Notes: generated by a model from the sequence alone, not told the origin. Counted from the stretch's first letter, positions 10,863 to 21,682 are shown. The stretch: DNA of 64,000 bases from an uncultured Bacteroidota bacterium (GCA_903819975.1 CAIJFI010000004.1:248001-312000); one strand, 5' to 3'. Numbers and translations are program-made.

Positions 10863-11952
10863 TAATAATATGAACTATTAATTCTGAAAAACTTTGATTG
10901 GCGTATCTTAAAATAGCACCGATAGAAGTAAAGTTTTCGTCCTCACTTATACCACATTGTGCATTTACTTCTAAAACAAATGGGACGCCTGTACTTTGAT
11001 CCACTCTTACATCCACTCTTGCATATCCAGTTCCTCCTACCGCTACATATGCATCCCATGCAATTTGTTGTATCTCCATTTTAGTATCATCCTTACTAAC
11101 TGCGTATTCATAAAAATTTTCGTTTTCAGGCATTGGGGTTTCGTCTTCATATATCTCCCAAAGTCTATCAAAGGATAAAAATTTCTCTTTTGCAGGAAGA
11201 GATGAGTGAAAGACACGTTCTACCGGAGGATATATTTTTGCATATTCGGGTTGTGTATGGCTTCCTACAATCATAACAGTATATTCAGGTCCGTCTATAA
11301 AGGATTCCGCTATAATGCCTTCTGATGAAAGGTCCCAGCCTCTGTAGCCTTCAAACATTTTATTAATTTGTTCCATTAGCTCGGCTTCCTTTTCAACAAC
11401 ATTTTTTATGCCTACTCCTAAACTTCCACCCGAAACAGCAGGCTTTACTATAACTGGTGCACCAAGTTTATTAAATATAGAATCTGCAATAATATTGTTT
11501 ACTTGAATATGCTCCCATTTAGGTGTTGCCACTTGTGCTTTATCAAAAGCAATCTTCATTGGAATTTTGGACGTTGTTATTTCGTAAAAGAAATCATCAG
11601 CACCTGTATAAACAATATTCTTTTTATTTAATTCTTTAATTACAGATAAGCCTGGCGCTCCATTAATTTCATCGCCGTCACATAAATTTAATACAATAGG
11701 AAAGTAATCTCCTTTTTGTGCTTCACTAAAAATTTCTTGAATTATATTTTTGTAATTTTCTAATGTTACAGGCTGCCATTTCCAAGGCAGATCCAATTCA
11801 GAAAAAACTTTTTTATACTCTTCAATACTTTGAGTAAAATCATAGTAGTAATCCAAGTTAGGATCCGGATTACTTAGCGATGGAGCTAATACCCAAACCT
11901 TTAAATGTCCAACTGGAACAAAGGGGTAAAATAAATTTCTTAATGCTGTCAA
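10831..11952 (-). CDS. D-Ala-D-Ala ligase-like ATP-grasp protein
   Basis: PVIVKPAVSGGSLGVGIKN, IAESFIDGPEYTVMIVG, TGYARVDVRVDQSTGVPFVLEVNAQCG; overlaps the downstream ATP-grasp-SET gene by 32 nt. Confidence 0.88.
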   Translation of the reverse strand: MTALRNLFYPFVPVGHLKVWVLAPSLSNPDPNLDYYYDFTQSIEEYKKVFSELDLPWKWQPVTLENYKNIIQEIFSEAQKGDYFPIVLNLCDGDEINGAPGLSVIKELNKKNIVYTGADDFFYEITTSKIPMKIAFDKAQVATPKWEHIQVNNIIADSIFNKLGAPVIVKPAVSGGSLGVGIKNVVEKEAELMEQINKMFEGYRGWDLSSEGIIAESFIDGPEYTVMIVGSHTQPEYAKIYPPVERVFHSSLPAKEKFLSFDRLWEIYEDETPMPENENFYEYAVSKDDTKMEIQQIAWDAYVAVGGTGYARVDVRVDQSTGVPFVLEVNAQCGISEDENFTSIGAILRYANQSFSELIVHIINDAFARRRKN

Positions 11953-12194
11953 CGCTTGCGTAAATGAATTAGTAAATGTTTGTTATGAAGTTATAAAATA
12001 TTAAACAATGTATTAGCATTTAGTCTTTTATTTAATAAGGTTTTATGCATAGTAACTAGTAGCTTAAGATTGCATTAAGAAAATAGGATAAGGGGTTGAA
12101 TCCAATGTTTATTTAGACCTTTAAAATATCTTATTAATTGTTTATCAACTTATTATGAACTATTTGCTTGTTTTAGTTCTTAAAAACAATTAAA

Positions 12195-12899
12195 ATGCAA
12201 ACAGAAGTTATTATTTGTGATCAACAAGCGGTTTATGCAATAGGAAGTGCAATGATTGCACAAAGACACTCGGCTTTTACATCTACACAAATCTTTGATG
12301 ACTTAAATAAAGTTAAAGAAGCCCTTAGTGCCGACTTACCTCGTGTATTAGTTATTGATAGTAGCATGTTTGATTTTTCGCATAATGAATATATTGACCA
12401 GATCATTAAACTTAAGAAACAGGCACCCATTATGATTGTATTAAATGAAGAAGATGCCCTAATCCTCTTTCAATTAATTGATAATGGATTTTCGGTTATT
12501 GTTTCCCGAAATGCAAGTACCGAAGAATGGCTAAAAGGCTTAGAGATGGCTCAGCTTAGGAAAGTATATTTTAGTAAGGAGATTGCTTATAAAGTACATG
12601 CACTATCTAATAATATGGATGAATTGCAATTAATTGATAGGGTTAATCAGTTGGCGTTATACGACAAGTATATATTAATTAGAATATGTCAGGAAGCGCC
12701 AAGTAAGCTAATTGCTTCTGAATTAGGTAATAGCAAGCGAACCATCGAAGGCCATAGAACTAAAATGATGCAAATGTTTGACGTCAAAAATGTTGCAGGA
12801 CTCGTTAAAATTGCCTGCACTACAAGATTGTATCATAATTACCTTTCAAATCCCGGCTTATATGATGTTACTTTATGCGCTAAAACATCTTCCTTGTAA
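12195..12899 (+). CDS. LuxR/NarL-type response-regulator-like transcription factor with divergent receiver
   Basis: C-terminal HTH KLIASELGNSKRTIEGHRTKMMQMFDVKN; N-terminal receiver-like fold with VLVIDSS. Confidence 0.75.
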   Translation: MQTEVIICDQQAVYAIGSAMIAQRHSAFTSTQIFDDLNKVKEALSADLPRVLVIDSSMFDFSHNEYIDQIIKLKKQAPIMIVLNEEDALILFQLIDNGFSVIVSRNASTEEWLKGLEMAQLRKVYFSKEIAYKVHALSNNMDELQLIDRVNQLALYDKYILIRICQEAPSKLIASELGNSKRTIEGHRTKMMQMFDVKNVAGLVKIACTTRLYHNYLSNPGLYDVTLCAKTSSL

Positions 12900-15145
12900 A
12901 AATGGATTGTTTTAAAATTACCATCAATATACATTTGTGCTTGGTCCGTAAAATGTTTGTCGTTTGCCCATCTGCTTTGTCCTCCGGTAATAATGGTTTT
13001 AGCTTCTACTCTTTTTCCAAAATTTACAGCAGCAACAAAACTATTGCCTGAATAGCCATATCTATTTTTTGAGCTAGACGTATTATTAGTAAACATCACT
13101 TTGCTTTCAAAAGCAGGTAGCTGGCCAAACTTGCTTGATGTTTGGGCTACGGCTATACTCCAAGCTGAATCAGTAAAAGGTGCTCCTGGGTTCACTCTCT
13201 GATATCTATTAATTTGCCCCCATGGCATTTCCCAGGTACCATATGTTCGGGTTAAATTGTTTAATGCTTGTGATAAGTAATATAATTTTACATTCACAGT
13301 GAACCCATTAATTGCTTCATATTTCTTGATAATTTGTGTGCCTTCTTCTTCGGTCGTTGCCTGGCCTTTATACTTTTGAGTTGACATTTCCGCCATCCAA
13401 TGAATAGCAATAGTTTGTGCAATAGAATTGGTGTCGGCATCATGATTCCATTTTTCTAAATAGCTTATCGCTTTTTCCAGTGCTGGTGTTATCAAATTTT
13501 TCCTTGCTCTTTCAACGTTGGTATCTGCTTGCACTTTTCTTGCTTCTGTAATTAAGGAAGGTAATAAAATGTCAAATGCAGTCAAGTGTTTATTGTATCC
13601 TAATTTAATTAAATCGTCTAAACTAATTTTATCAATTCCTTCTAATAATCTCACTGCATTTAAACCTCTTGGATTTTCTCCATCAGGCGCCATATAGCTT
13701 GGATAGTTTTCAGCACTAGGGCTATTTTTTCCTGCAACCGTAAAAGGAGTGGCATTGCAATTTTGTAGCCAACCATTTACAGGATTTATACTTTGAACAA
13801 TTTCGTCAAGCTTATGTACGCCATTCCAATCCGTTGCTTTTATGCTACCATCTACAGGTCTTGTATAATCAAATGATGGATCATTTCTTTTGGGCATAAA
13901 ATTGCCATGCCAATATGCAATATTTCCATCTCCGTCTGCATATACTGTATTATTACTATTATTGGCTAGTAAGTTTAGCGCCGTTTTATAATCATTTATA
14001 TTTTTTGATTTAGTTCTTGTCCAACATTCAATCAATGCATTTAGTGAACGATTGTTTTCATGCAAGCTTAACCATTTATTGTCTCGCTGGCCCATAACAG
14101 GTCCGTGATGCGTTTTGTAAGTAGTAATATTCTTTGTCTTTAAAATACCATTTTCATAATACTTTAAATCTATCATTCTAGTACGAATTGGTAATTGCTG
14201 TTTTTCATATTCATAGGTAAATGCAACTCCTTTTTTAGTCACTTTTTCTTGATAAACATCTGCAACATCGGCATAACTACTTGTATGCATCCAACCTGCA
14301 TGCTCGTTAAATCCTTGGTATATAAACATTTGACCCCAGGTTACTGCACCGTATACATTTAATCCTTCCTCACTCACCATATGCATTTCAGATCGGAAGT
14401 AAAATGGAACATGTGGGTTAATATATAACATTGCATTTCCAGACTTACTATGTTTTGGAGCTATAGCAAATCCGTTGGAGCCCTTTAAAGTTTTTTCTTC
14501 CATGTCAAATGGATTTTGAATACTTGTTTTATTATATACATCTGTTTCTTCCATCTGTCCATAAAATTTTGCCACATCCAGTTCTTTTATCCCACCGGTC
14601 CTAGTTGGGGACACACTTCCATCTGTCCACATTAAATGAAACCAGGGCTTAAATTTAGTAATGACTTCTGGACGTACTTGAGGGTGCTTGGCTAAATAAT
14701 AATTAATACCATCGGCGTGTGCTTGTAGTAATTTTTTAAACCAAGCAGGGCTATTGTTATAATCTTTAATTGCATCCGAACTGTCTTGAATTAATTTCAT
14801 CATCAAGTCGGCATAAATTGATTCTTCATGATGTGTAACAGCTATGTCGTTGGATTTCAATTCGGCCAATCGACCTAACATCTCTAAATAATTTTTCTCT
14901 ATTTGAGAAAAGTTTTCTTCACATTGTGCATACATTAATCCAAAAACTGCATCCGCATCCGTCTTTCCATAAATATGCGGGATTCCCCATTCGTCTCTGA
15001 TAATATTGGTTTGAGCTACATGCTTTTCCCATCTTGCTTTTTCAATGGCGTTTTGGTCTTGTGCTTTTATTTTATTTTGCGCAGAACTTGAATTTGAAAA
15101 AGATAATAATAAAGAGAACGCAATAACAATTGACAGATATTTCAT
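12839..15145 (-). CDS. Penicillin acylase family protein (second paralogue)
   Basis: IIRDEWGIPHIYGKTDADAVFGLMYAQCEENF; KGSNGFAIAPKHSKSG nucleophile motif; signal peptide from Met at 15145; 3' end overlaps the convergent LuxR-type gene by 61 nt. Confidence 0.92.
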   Translation of the reverse strand: MKYLSIVIAFSLLLSFSNSSSAQNKIKAQDQNAIEKARWEKHVAQTNIIRDEWGIPHIYGKTDADAVFGLMYAQCEENFSQIEKNYLEMLGRLAELKSNDIAVTHHEESIYADLMMKLIQDSSDAIKDYNNSPAWFKKLLQAHADGINYYLAKHPQVRPEVITKFKPWFHLMWTDGSVSPTRTGGIKELDVAKFYGQMEETDVYNKTSIQNPFDMEEKTLKGSNGFAIAPKHSKSGNAMLYINPHVPFYFRSEMHMVSEEGLNVYGAVTWGQMFIYQGFNEHAGWMHTSSYADVADVYQEKVTKKGVAFTYEYEKQQLPIRTRMIDLKYYENGILKTKNITTYKTHHGPVMGQRDNKWLSLHENNRSLNALIECWTRTKSKNINDYKTALNLLANNSNNTVYADGDGNIAYWHGNFMPKRNDPSFDYTRPVDGSIKATDWNGVHKLDEIVQSINPVNGWLQNCNATPFTVAGKNSPSAENYPSYMAPDGENPRGLNAVRLLEGIDKISLDDLIKLGYNKHLTAFDILLPSLITEARKVQADTNVERARKNLITPALEKAISYLEKWNHDADTNSIAQTIAIHWMAEMSTQKYKGQATTEEEGTQIIKKYEAINGFTVNVKLYYLSQALNNLTRTYGTWEMPWGQINRYQRVNPGAPFTDSAWSIAVAQTSSKFGQLPAFESKVMFTNNTSSSKNRYGYSGNSFVAAVNFGKRVEAKTIITGGQSRWANDKHFTDQAQMYIDGNFKTIHFYKEDVLAHKVTSYKPGFER

Positions 15146-15185
15146 AAACACAATTTGTGATGAGTTCTTAAAGTTAGGGAAAATA

Positions 15186-15216
15186 AAAAAGCACAACCAT
15201 TATGATTGTGCTTTTT
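15186..15216. terminator. Inverted repeat terminator
   Basis: AAAAAGCACAA / TTGTGCTTTTT flanking a short loop, just downstream of the 15243-18668 gene. Confidence 0.7.
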
Positions 15217-15242
15217 ATATAAGTCAGATTAATTACTTAATT

Positions 15243-18200
15243 CTAATCTTTTACTCCTGTGTTTTTTGTTGGTTTAACATCCGACCATTCTGTTCTGTCC
15301 AATTGACGCTTACCTGTTACCGTTTCATTTAAGTTATCGGCATTGTATAAACGACCATTCTTCATTACAAACTTGATTGAATTGGTATTGTGAATGTCTG
15401 CCAAAGGGTCCTTATCTAAAATAATTAGATCGGCTAATTTACCGGCTTCGATACTACCTAAATCCTTGTCTAAGCCAAGTCCTGTAGCGCCTAAAATGGT
15501 TGCCACTTTTAATGCATCTATAGTTCTCATGCCACCACTTTGCATTGACCAAACTTCCCAATGGTAACCTAAACCTTGTAATTGACCATGGCTTCCAATA
15601 CCTGCAAGACCGCCTGCTTCCACCAAATTTTTCATACTAACAGCATGTTTTTGGAACACATGCTCCTCTGGTAAGAACCATGTTGCACGACGTCTAGATT
15701 TTGATGCTAGCTCTTCGTATGGAGTAAAGTATTGCATTTTTTCATCATGGTATGGATTTGCATTTTCATAATAATAATTCTCTGCCCATGGTCCACCATA
15801 AGAAACTAGTAAAGTTGGCGTAACAATCATTTTTGAAACTGCAATCGTATTAATCACATCTTTGTATAATGGATAAATAGGAATAGCATGCTCATGTCCA
15901 GGATAGCCGTCTAATAAATTGGTCATGTTTAATTTAAAATCAAGACCACCTTCGGTTGTTGGCATTAATTGTTGATTTTTTGCAGCTTGAATTACCCATT
16001 GTCTTTGTTTTCTATTTCCTACTAAATACATTTTAATATATTTAGTATTAAAGTATTTTGAATACTGTGATAATACCGATTCTGCTTGTGCCGAATCTTT
16101 TAAGTTATAAGACCAATAGCCAACACCAGGTCCTGTTGAATAAATTCTTGGTCCTACCATTGCACCTGCTTCTACCATATCTCCATAAGTTAATACGTCG
16201 GTAGTTGCAGTTTGTGGGTCACGAGTTGTTGTAACACCATATGCAAGGTTGGCTGCATAAACCCAAGCTTGATTTTTATGAATACCCCAGCTTGGCCACA
16301 TATGCGCGTGTGTATCTACAAATCCAGGGATAATTGTTTTGCCCGAAACATCTACCACAGCTGTATTTGCAGCTACTTGAAGGGTTCCGGATTTACCAAT
16401 TCCTTTAATTCTATTGTTAACAATATATACATCTCCACCATCAATAACTTCATCGCCATTCATGGTGATGATTTTTGCGTTCTTTAATAATACCGACCCT
16501 GTTGGGATATCTTTTTGATAATATACGTTCACCCATTGTTCTGTTGCTTTAAACTTAGGTGTTTCTTTTTTATCATTTTTCTTAGCCAAATTATCTTTGC
16601 TTGTTGAATCCTTTTTAGTCGTATCATTCTTTGCTAATTCTTTAGCAGCATCTTCGGCTTTTTTTGCAATGGCTAAACTATCATCAAACGCATAACTCTT
16701 GTCTATATCGTAAGTAAAATGCGCAGCACCCAAACTCCAATGTATGTTTTTGCCATTGTTTTCCCAGCTTGGAAATTCACCTCCCATTTCGGTTAATAAT
16801 TTACTAGGGAATGCTGCATTTTTCGCATCGGCTACAGAAATCTCAATTAATTTTCCAGCTTGAGGAATAGTTACATAATAAATATTGTTATTTACTTGTG
16901 CAATCGCAGCTTTACCAAGTGGCGACATTATGATGCTTGCGGCATTGGAAGGTGGATTGTTTTCTTTTGCTGCATCATCGCCATCTTCTGCAAGCACTTG
17001 TGGTAACATACAAGGATCGCCTGCTGGTTTTCCATTGTGTTGAGCAACACTTCCAAATGTAGTGATCCCAGTAATTTTTACTATTTCTTTTTCATCACCA
17101 CCATCCCATTGTATTGATAATAATTTTCCGTTGTTGTTTAAATAAATTCTGTTTTCATTTTTTACAAAATGCGCATTAGATCTTCCATTGGCTTTGTCAA
17201 TCACGTGAATTTCTGAAGAAGTTAAATCCAACCAACATAATTCATCTTCGTCATCATTGTATGTTGGGTCTTTTGAATCTAAAAACTTTTGAGCAGTTGT
17301 TCGGTTAAATACTAAACGCTTACCACTTGGATCTACTGCAATACCTTGATACAATGCAGATTGTTTTGTGATTTCTGTTTCTTTATTGGTTGCTAAGTCT
17401 ATGCTATGAATACTTCCGCCTTTTACATTCCAGGTAGAGAAATAAATTGTTTTTCCATTAGGGCTCCATGCTGGTTGTGCCTCTGTGTAATTATTTTTTG
17501 TAATTCTTTTTGGAGTTCCATTAGGATAATCCATTATGTACAATCTATTTAAAACTGTAAAAGCCAATTTGCTTCCATCAGGTGAAGGTACTGCATCCCT
17601 TATCTGCGTTGCCTTTGCTGCAATCGTGTCCGTAACTGGATATTTAAATAATACTTCAGGACCCATCTCGATTGTTGCATCTACTGTGTATGCAATTTCA
17701 TCCTGACTTCCTGATTCAATATTTATTTTATGAATTTTACCACCATAAGAAGTTAATAAATATTTACTATCTGGAGTAAATGTCATTGTAGGTAACACTC
17801 CTAAAACCGCAATTGATTCTTGGTCGTCACGTTGCACTGGATACGCTAACCAGTTTTCTTCACCTGTCGCTAAATTTCTTTTTACCAATCCTGTTTTATC
17901 TTCAAATCTTGTACCGTATACCAACCATTTTCCGTCTTTGGATAATACGGGCGTAAATGCCGATCCATATCTTGAAGCAATAGTTCTTGTATTTCCTTTT
18001 TCTCTGTCATATACGCCAATACTATATTGTGGTAACATAGCATTGTAGTTCCATGCACTCATTCTTACTGAGTAATAAATATATCTACCATCTGCACTTA
18101 CTGCTGGATCTATTGTTTTTAAATTGGCTGGTGTTGCAATCAGCTGTGTACCAGCTCCACCATTTTTATGCATTAAATACAATTTTGTATTTCTCCTGCC

Positions 18201-18668
18201 CTTTGTGTAAACTATGTAATTTCCGTCGGGCGTATAAACAGCACCTGGAAAATTTTGATTGTTGTCATCTGTTAATGCAACGGTATCTTTCTTCTCTGTG
18301 TCTATGTACCATAAGTTTTCGGCACCACTACGATCTGAAATAAACATAATTCTTTTGCCATCTGGACTAAAACTAGGATGATTGTCATAAGCCAATCCTT
18401 TAGTTACAGGCGTTGCTTTTCCTCCTTCAATTGGCAGGGTATATATATCACCCATTAAATCAAAAACCAAGGTTTTTCCATCGGGGCTAATATTTACCGA
18501 TGTCCATGTACCTTCATTAGTTTTTAAAGGAATGGCTCTCGAAGCTTTTAAAGGCAATCCCTTAAAACTTGTAAATGAGCTACTATCCTTTTTGGGAGTA
18601 GTTGGGGTTTGGGCTTTGGATTGGATTAAACCTAAGCCTAAAAAAAGCATCAAACTAGTGAATCTCAT
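15243..18668 (-). CDS. Amidohydrolase family protein with N-terminal TolB/WD40-like beta-propeller
   Basis: Repeated WSPNGKTIYFST / FSPDGKRIMFISDRSG blades; GKTIIPGFVDTHAHMWP and GSIEAGKLADLIILDKDPL amidohydrolase motifs; signal peptide from Met at 18668. Confidence 0.92.
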   Translation of the reverse strand: MRFTSLMLFLGLGLIQSKAQTPTTPKKDSSSFTSFKGLPLKASRAIPLKTNEGTWTSVNISPDGKTLVFDLMGDIYTLPIEGGKATPVTKGLAYDNHPSFSPDGKRIMFISDRSGAENLWYIDTEKKDTVALTDDNNQNFPGAVYTPDGNYIVYTKGRRNTKLYLMHKNGGAGTQLIATPANLKTIDPAVSADGRYIYYSVRMSAWNYNAMLPQYSIGVYDREKGNTRTIASRYGSAFTPVLSKDGKWLVYGTRFEDKTGLVKRNLATGEENWLAYPVQRDDQESIAVLGVLPTMTFTPDSKYLLTSYGGKIHKINIESGSQDEIAYTVDATIEMGPEVLFKYPVTDTIAAKATQIRDAVPSPDGSKLAFTVLNRLYIMDYPNGTPKRITKNNYTEAQPAWSPNGKTIYFSTWNVKGGSIHSIDLATNKETEITKQSALYQGIAVDPSGKRLVFNRTTAQKFLDSKDPTYNDDEDELCWLDLTSSEIHVIDKANGRSNAHFVKNENRIYLNNNGKLLSIQWDGGDEKEIVKITGITTFGSVAQHNGKPAGDPCMLPQVLAEDGDDAAKENNPPSNAASIIMSPLGKAAIAQVNNNIYYVTIPQAGKLIEISVADAKNAAFPSKLLTEMGGEFPSWENNGKNIHWSLGAAHFTYDIDKSYAFDDSLAIAKKAEDAAKELAKNDTTKKDSTSKDNLAKKNDKKETPKFKATEQWVNVYYQKDIPTGSVLLKNAKIITMNGDEVIDGGDVYIVNNRIKGIGKSGTLQVAANTAVVDVSGKTIIPGFVDTHAHMWPSWGIHKNQAWVYAANLAYGVTTTRDPQTATTDVLTYGDMVEAGAMVGPRIYSTGPGVGYWSYNLKDSAQAESVLSQYSKYFNTKYIKMYLVGNRKQRQWVIQAAKNQQLMPTTEGGLDFKLNMTNLLDGYPGHEHAIPIYPLYKDVINTIAVSKMIVTPTLLVSYGGPWAENYYYENANPYHDEKMQYFTPYEELASKSRRRATWFLPEEHVFQKHAVSMKNLVEAGGLAGIGSHGQLQGLGYHWEVWSMQSGGMRTIDALKVATILGATGLGLDKDLGSIEAGKLADLIILDKDPLADIHNTNSIKFVMKNGRLYNADNLNETVTGKRQLDRTEWSDVKPTKNTGVKD

Positions 18669-18830
18669 AGCGTATATATTTTTACGAAAGTTAATAAAAC
18701 CCATGCTAAGCGCCGAACATTTCAAATGAATAAGTTGCCGTTCATCCATCTCACACTTAATTGGTGTAAATATATAGCCAAAATTGGCCCAATTAGACCC
18801 GGTTTACGAATTCAATCGTAATTTTACACT

Positions 18831-21635
18831 ATGATAAAAAAGTCACTTTTAGCACTGATTATTACTTCTTGTTTATTAATCGGAATACAAGCAAAATCTC
18901 AGACAGTTACTATCGAAGGAACCGTTATGGATAGCACCTTAAAAAAGACCTTAACATCGGCAACTGTTTCGTTAGCTCGTTCAAAGGATTCTTCATTAAT
19001 GAGCTTCACAAGAGCAAATGAAGATGGGTTCTTTCAGATTAAAAATGTTGAACCGGGTAAATATCTTTTATCCGTATCATACATTGGCTACCAGCATTTA
19101 TGGTTAGGCATTAAAGTAGGAGCAACTTCAAAGCTTTCACTTGGCAATATTTATTTGGTAGATGCAAGTCAAATGAGTTCAGTTACAGTTACTGCCAGAA
19201 GACCACCTGTTGTGATTAACGGAGATTCTATTGAATTTAATTCAGAGAATTTTAAAACGGTACCAAATGCAGTTGTAGAGGATATGTTAAAAAAGATGCC
19301 AGGAATTGAGGTAGATAAAGCGGGTGCAATAACTGTGAATGGAAAGTCGGTAACAAAAGTTTATGTAAACGGCAAAGAATTTTTTACAGGCGATCCTAAG
19401 ATGGCTACAAAAAACTTACCTGCAGACGCGGTAGATAAAATACAAGTATACGATCGCAAATCGGATCAGGCAATGTTTACAGGTATAGATGATGGTAATG
19501 AAGAAACTGCAATTAACATTAAAACTAAAAAAGATCGTAAGCAATCTACATTTGGGAAAGTCAATGGTAGCGCAGGTGTACCAGGACGTTTTGATGGCCA
19601 AGGAAATGTAAACAGAATAAATAACGACGAGCAATTTTCTTTAATTGGAACCGCTAATAATACTAATCGTCAAGCTTTCTCAAATAATGATATATCTAAT
19701 TTTTCTGGTGGTGGTGGCGGTGGAGGAAGAGGTGGTGGAGGAATGATCGTTAACATTTCTGGCGCCGGTGGAGGTACCGATGCTAGTTCACAAGGTGTTG
19801 CCAATACCTATTCATTAGGTGGAAATTATTCAAATGTGTTGAATGATAAAAAAATGGATTTTAATATCAATTCTAACGCTAGTGATATAGAAAGAAATAA
19901 TATTAGTAATTCTTATACTCAAAACTTAACTCCTGGGAATTTATTTAACCGTAGTAGTTATTCAAATTCAACTAGCAGAAGCCAACAAGTTAAATTAGGA
20001 ATGACGATTGATAATAAAGTTTCAGAAACTTTTTCTTATAAGTATACGCCTTCTATTTCTACGCAACATAATACGTCGGACGGAATTTCGACAAGTACCA
20101 CCATGTTGCCTGATGGCACTTTAACCAATGCGACAAACACAAAATCGTCAAGCGTTACGGATGCATTTAATATTTCAAACACTTTATTGTTAAGAAAGAA
20201 ATTTGAAAAGAAAGGGCGTACCATTTCTTCCACTATTACACAAGGGTATAACAATTCATTGTCTAATAGCAGTCAATACACAAACCAGTTGTTTTATACT
20301 GCAGGTGTAAAAACAAAGGATTCATTATTGGATCAACAAAACAAAAGAAAGGGCATTTCAGAGTCTTATTCAGCTAATATCGTTTATACCGAGCCCCTTG
20401 GGAAAAAATCTTTATTAGAGGTAAATACCTTTTTAAACAAAAACATTGGAACAAGCAGTAAAAGGGTGTTTGATAAAGATGCTACTAATGGTTTATATGA
20501 CGCTTTAAATACCAGACTTACCAACGAGTACAATAGTGAGTATACTTATTCTGGAGCAGGTATGAATTATAGATTGAATCAGAAAAAATATAATTTCTCT
20601 ACAGGTGTTTCATTTCAGGATGCATACTTAAATGGAGAGAATACAACAGCAAGTACTAAAATTAACCATGATTTTAAAGACGTTTTACCAAATGCAATGT
20701 TTGTATATAATTTTTCACAGACACAAAATTTCAGATTCCAATATCGTACTTCTACTAACCAACCTTCTTTGACTCAATTGCAACCTGTACTTGATCAAAG
20801 TAATATTAACAACCAAACAATTGGTAATCCCGATTTAAAAAGAAGCTATACTAACAATTTCAACTTGAGTTATTTCTCCTCTAAGATTTTAGCACAACGT
20901 AACTTCTTTGCTTTGATAAATGCGCAGGTTATTGATAATTCAATTGTTAATTATGATAGTGTATTGCCAAGTAGAGCTATACTTTCAAAGCCCGTAAACG
21001 TGAATGGCGCTTATCGTGTTAATGGTACAATGAACTATGGATTCGGTATTAAGAAAATTTATTCTCGATTTAATTTTGGTATTAATGGTGGAATTAGCAA
21101 TAACATTTCGTATTCAAATGGTTTATTAAATACAACACTTGTAAAATCGGCGGGTCCAAGTTTCACATATACCTATTCACTGGATGAAGTGATGGATGTG
21201 AATTTAACTGCTAGACATACTTATAGTAATACCAACAATGCATTAAACGCTGCCTTAAATACCAATTACCTAACAAGGGTATATGGGGCCGATGTGACAA
21301 ATTATTTACCGTTTGAGATGGTGTTAAATCAATCTTTAAATTATACTATTAATGAAGGAAGAGCAGCAGGTTACAATACGTCTGTCCCTATTTACAATGC
21401 AAGTATTTCAAAATTCTTTATGAAGAATAAAAGAGCTGAATTAAAAATCAGTGCCTTTGATATCTTAAATAAGAATGTGGGTGTATCTCGTAATGTATCT
21501 CAAAACCAAATAGTGGATCAATCTTATAATGTAATCAATCAGTACTTCTTAATTGGATTCACCTATAGCCTTCAAAAATCTGGACTTACAGGAAATAGCG
21601 GTGGAGGTGGATCAAGAATGACAATTAGAATGTAA
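18831..21635 (+). CDS. TonB-dependent receptor / outer membrane beta-barrel protein with CarboxypepD_reg-like domain
   Basis: Signal peptide; IEGTVMDSTLKKTLTSATVSL; plug region VVEDMLKKMPGIEVDKAGAITVNGKSVTKVYVNGKEFF. Confidence 0.9.
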   Translation: MIKKSLLALIITSCLLIGIQAKSQTVTIEGTVMDSTLKKTLTSATVSLARSKDSSLMSFTRANEDGFFQIKNVEPGKYLLSVSYIGYQHLWLGIKVGATSKLSLGNIYLVDASQMSSVTVTARRPPVVINGDSIEFNSENFKTVPNAVVEDMLKKMPGIEVDKAGAITVNGKSVTKVYVNGKEFFTGDPKMATKNLPADAVDKIQVYDRKSDQAMFTGIDDGNEETAINIKTKKDRKQSTFGKVNGSAGVPGRFDGQGNVNRINNDEQFSLIGTANNTNRQAFSNNDISNFSGGGGGGGRGGGGMIVNISGAGGGTDASSQGVANTYSLGGNYSNVLNDKKMDFNINSNASDIERNNISNSYTQNLTPGNLFNRSSYSNSTSRSQQVKLGMTIDNKVSETFSYKYTPSISTQHNTSDGISTSTTMLPDGTLTNATNTKSSSVTDAFNISNTLLLRKKFEKKGRTISSTITQGYNNSLSNSSQYTNQLFYTAGVKTKDSLLDQQNKRKGISESYSANIVYTEPLGKKSLLEVNTFLNKNIGTSSKRVFDKDATNGLYDALNTRLTNEYNSEYTYSGAGMNYRLNQKKYNFSTGVSFQDAYLNGENTTASTKINHDFKDVLPNAMFVYNFSQTQNFRFQYRTSTNQPSLTQLQPVLDQSNINNQTIGNPDLKRSYTNNFNLSYFSSKILAQRNFFALINAQVIDNSIVNYDSVLPSRAILSKPVNVNGAYRVNGTMNYGFGIKKIYSRFNFGINGGISNNISYSNGLLNTTLVKSAGPSFTYTYSLDEVMDVNLTARHTYSNTNNALNAALNTNYLTRVYGADVTNYLPFEMVLNQSLNYTINEGRAAGYNTSVPIYNASISKFFMKNKRAELKISAFDILNKNVGVSRNVSQNQIVDQSYNVINQYFLIGFTYSLQKSGLTGNSGGGGSRMTIRM

Positions 21636-21682
21636 TATTAAATGAAGTTGTATATTTATAAATAATAATTAAAACTAGCTAA

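Noticed and set aside
11369-11374. Single TGTTCC half-site
   Set aside because: Lies inside an ATP-grasp coding region and has no GGAACA 13 nt away; not counted as a copy of the palindrome.
15045-15332. Plus-strand ORF of 95 aa spanning an intergenic terminator
   Set aside because: Covers the end of one gene, a terminator hairpin and the start of another; spurious.
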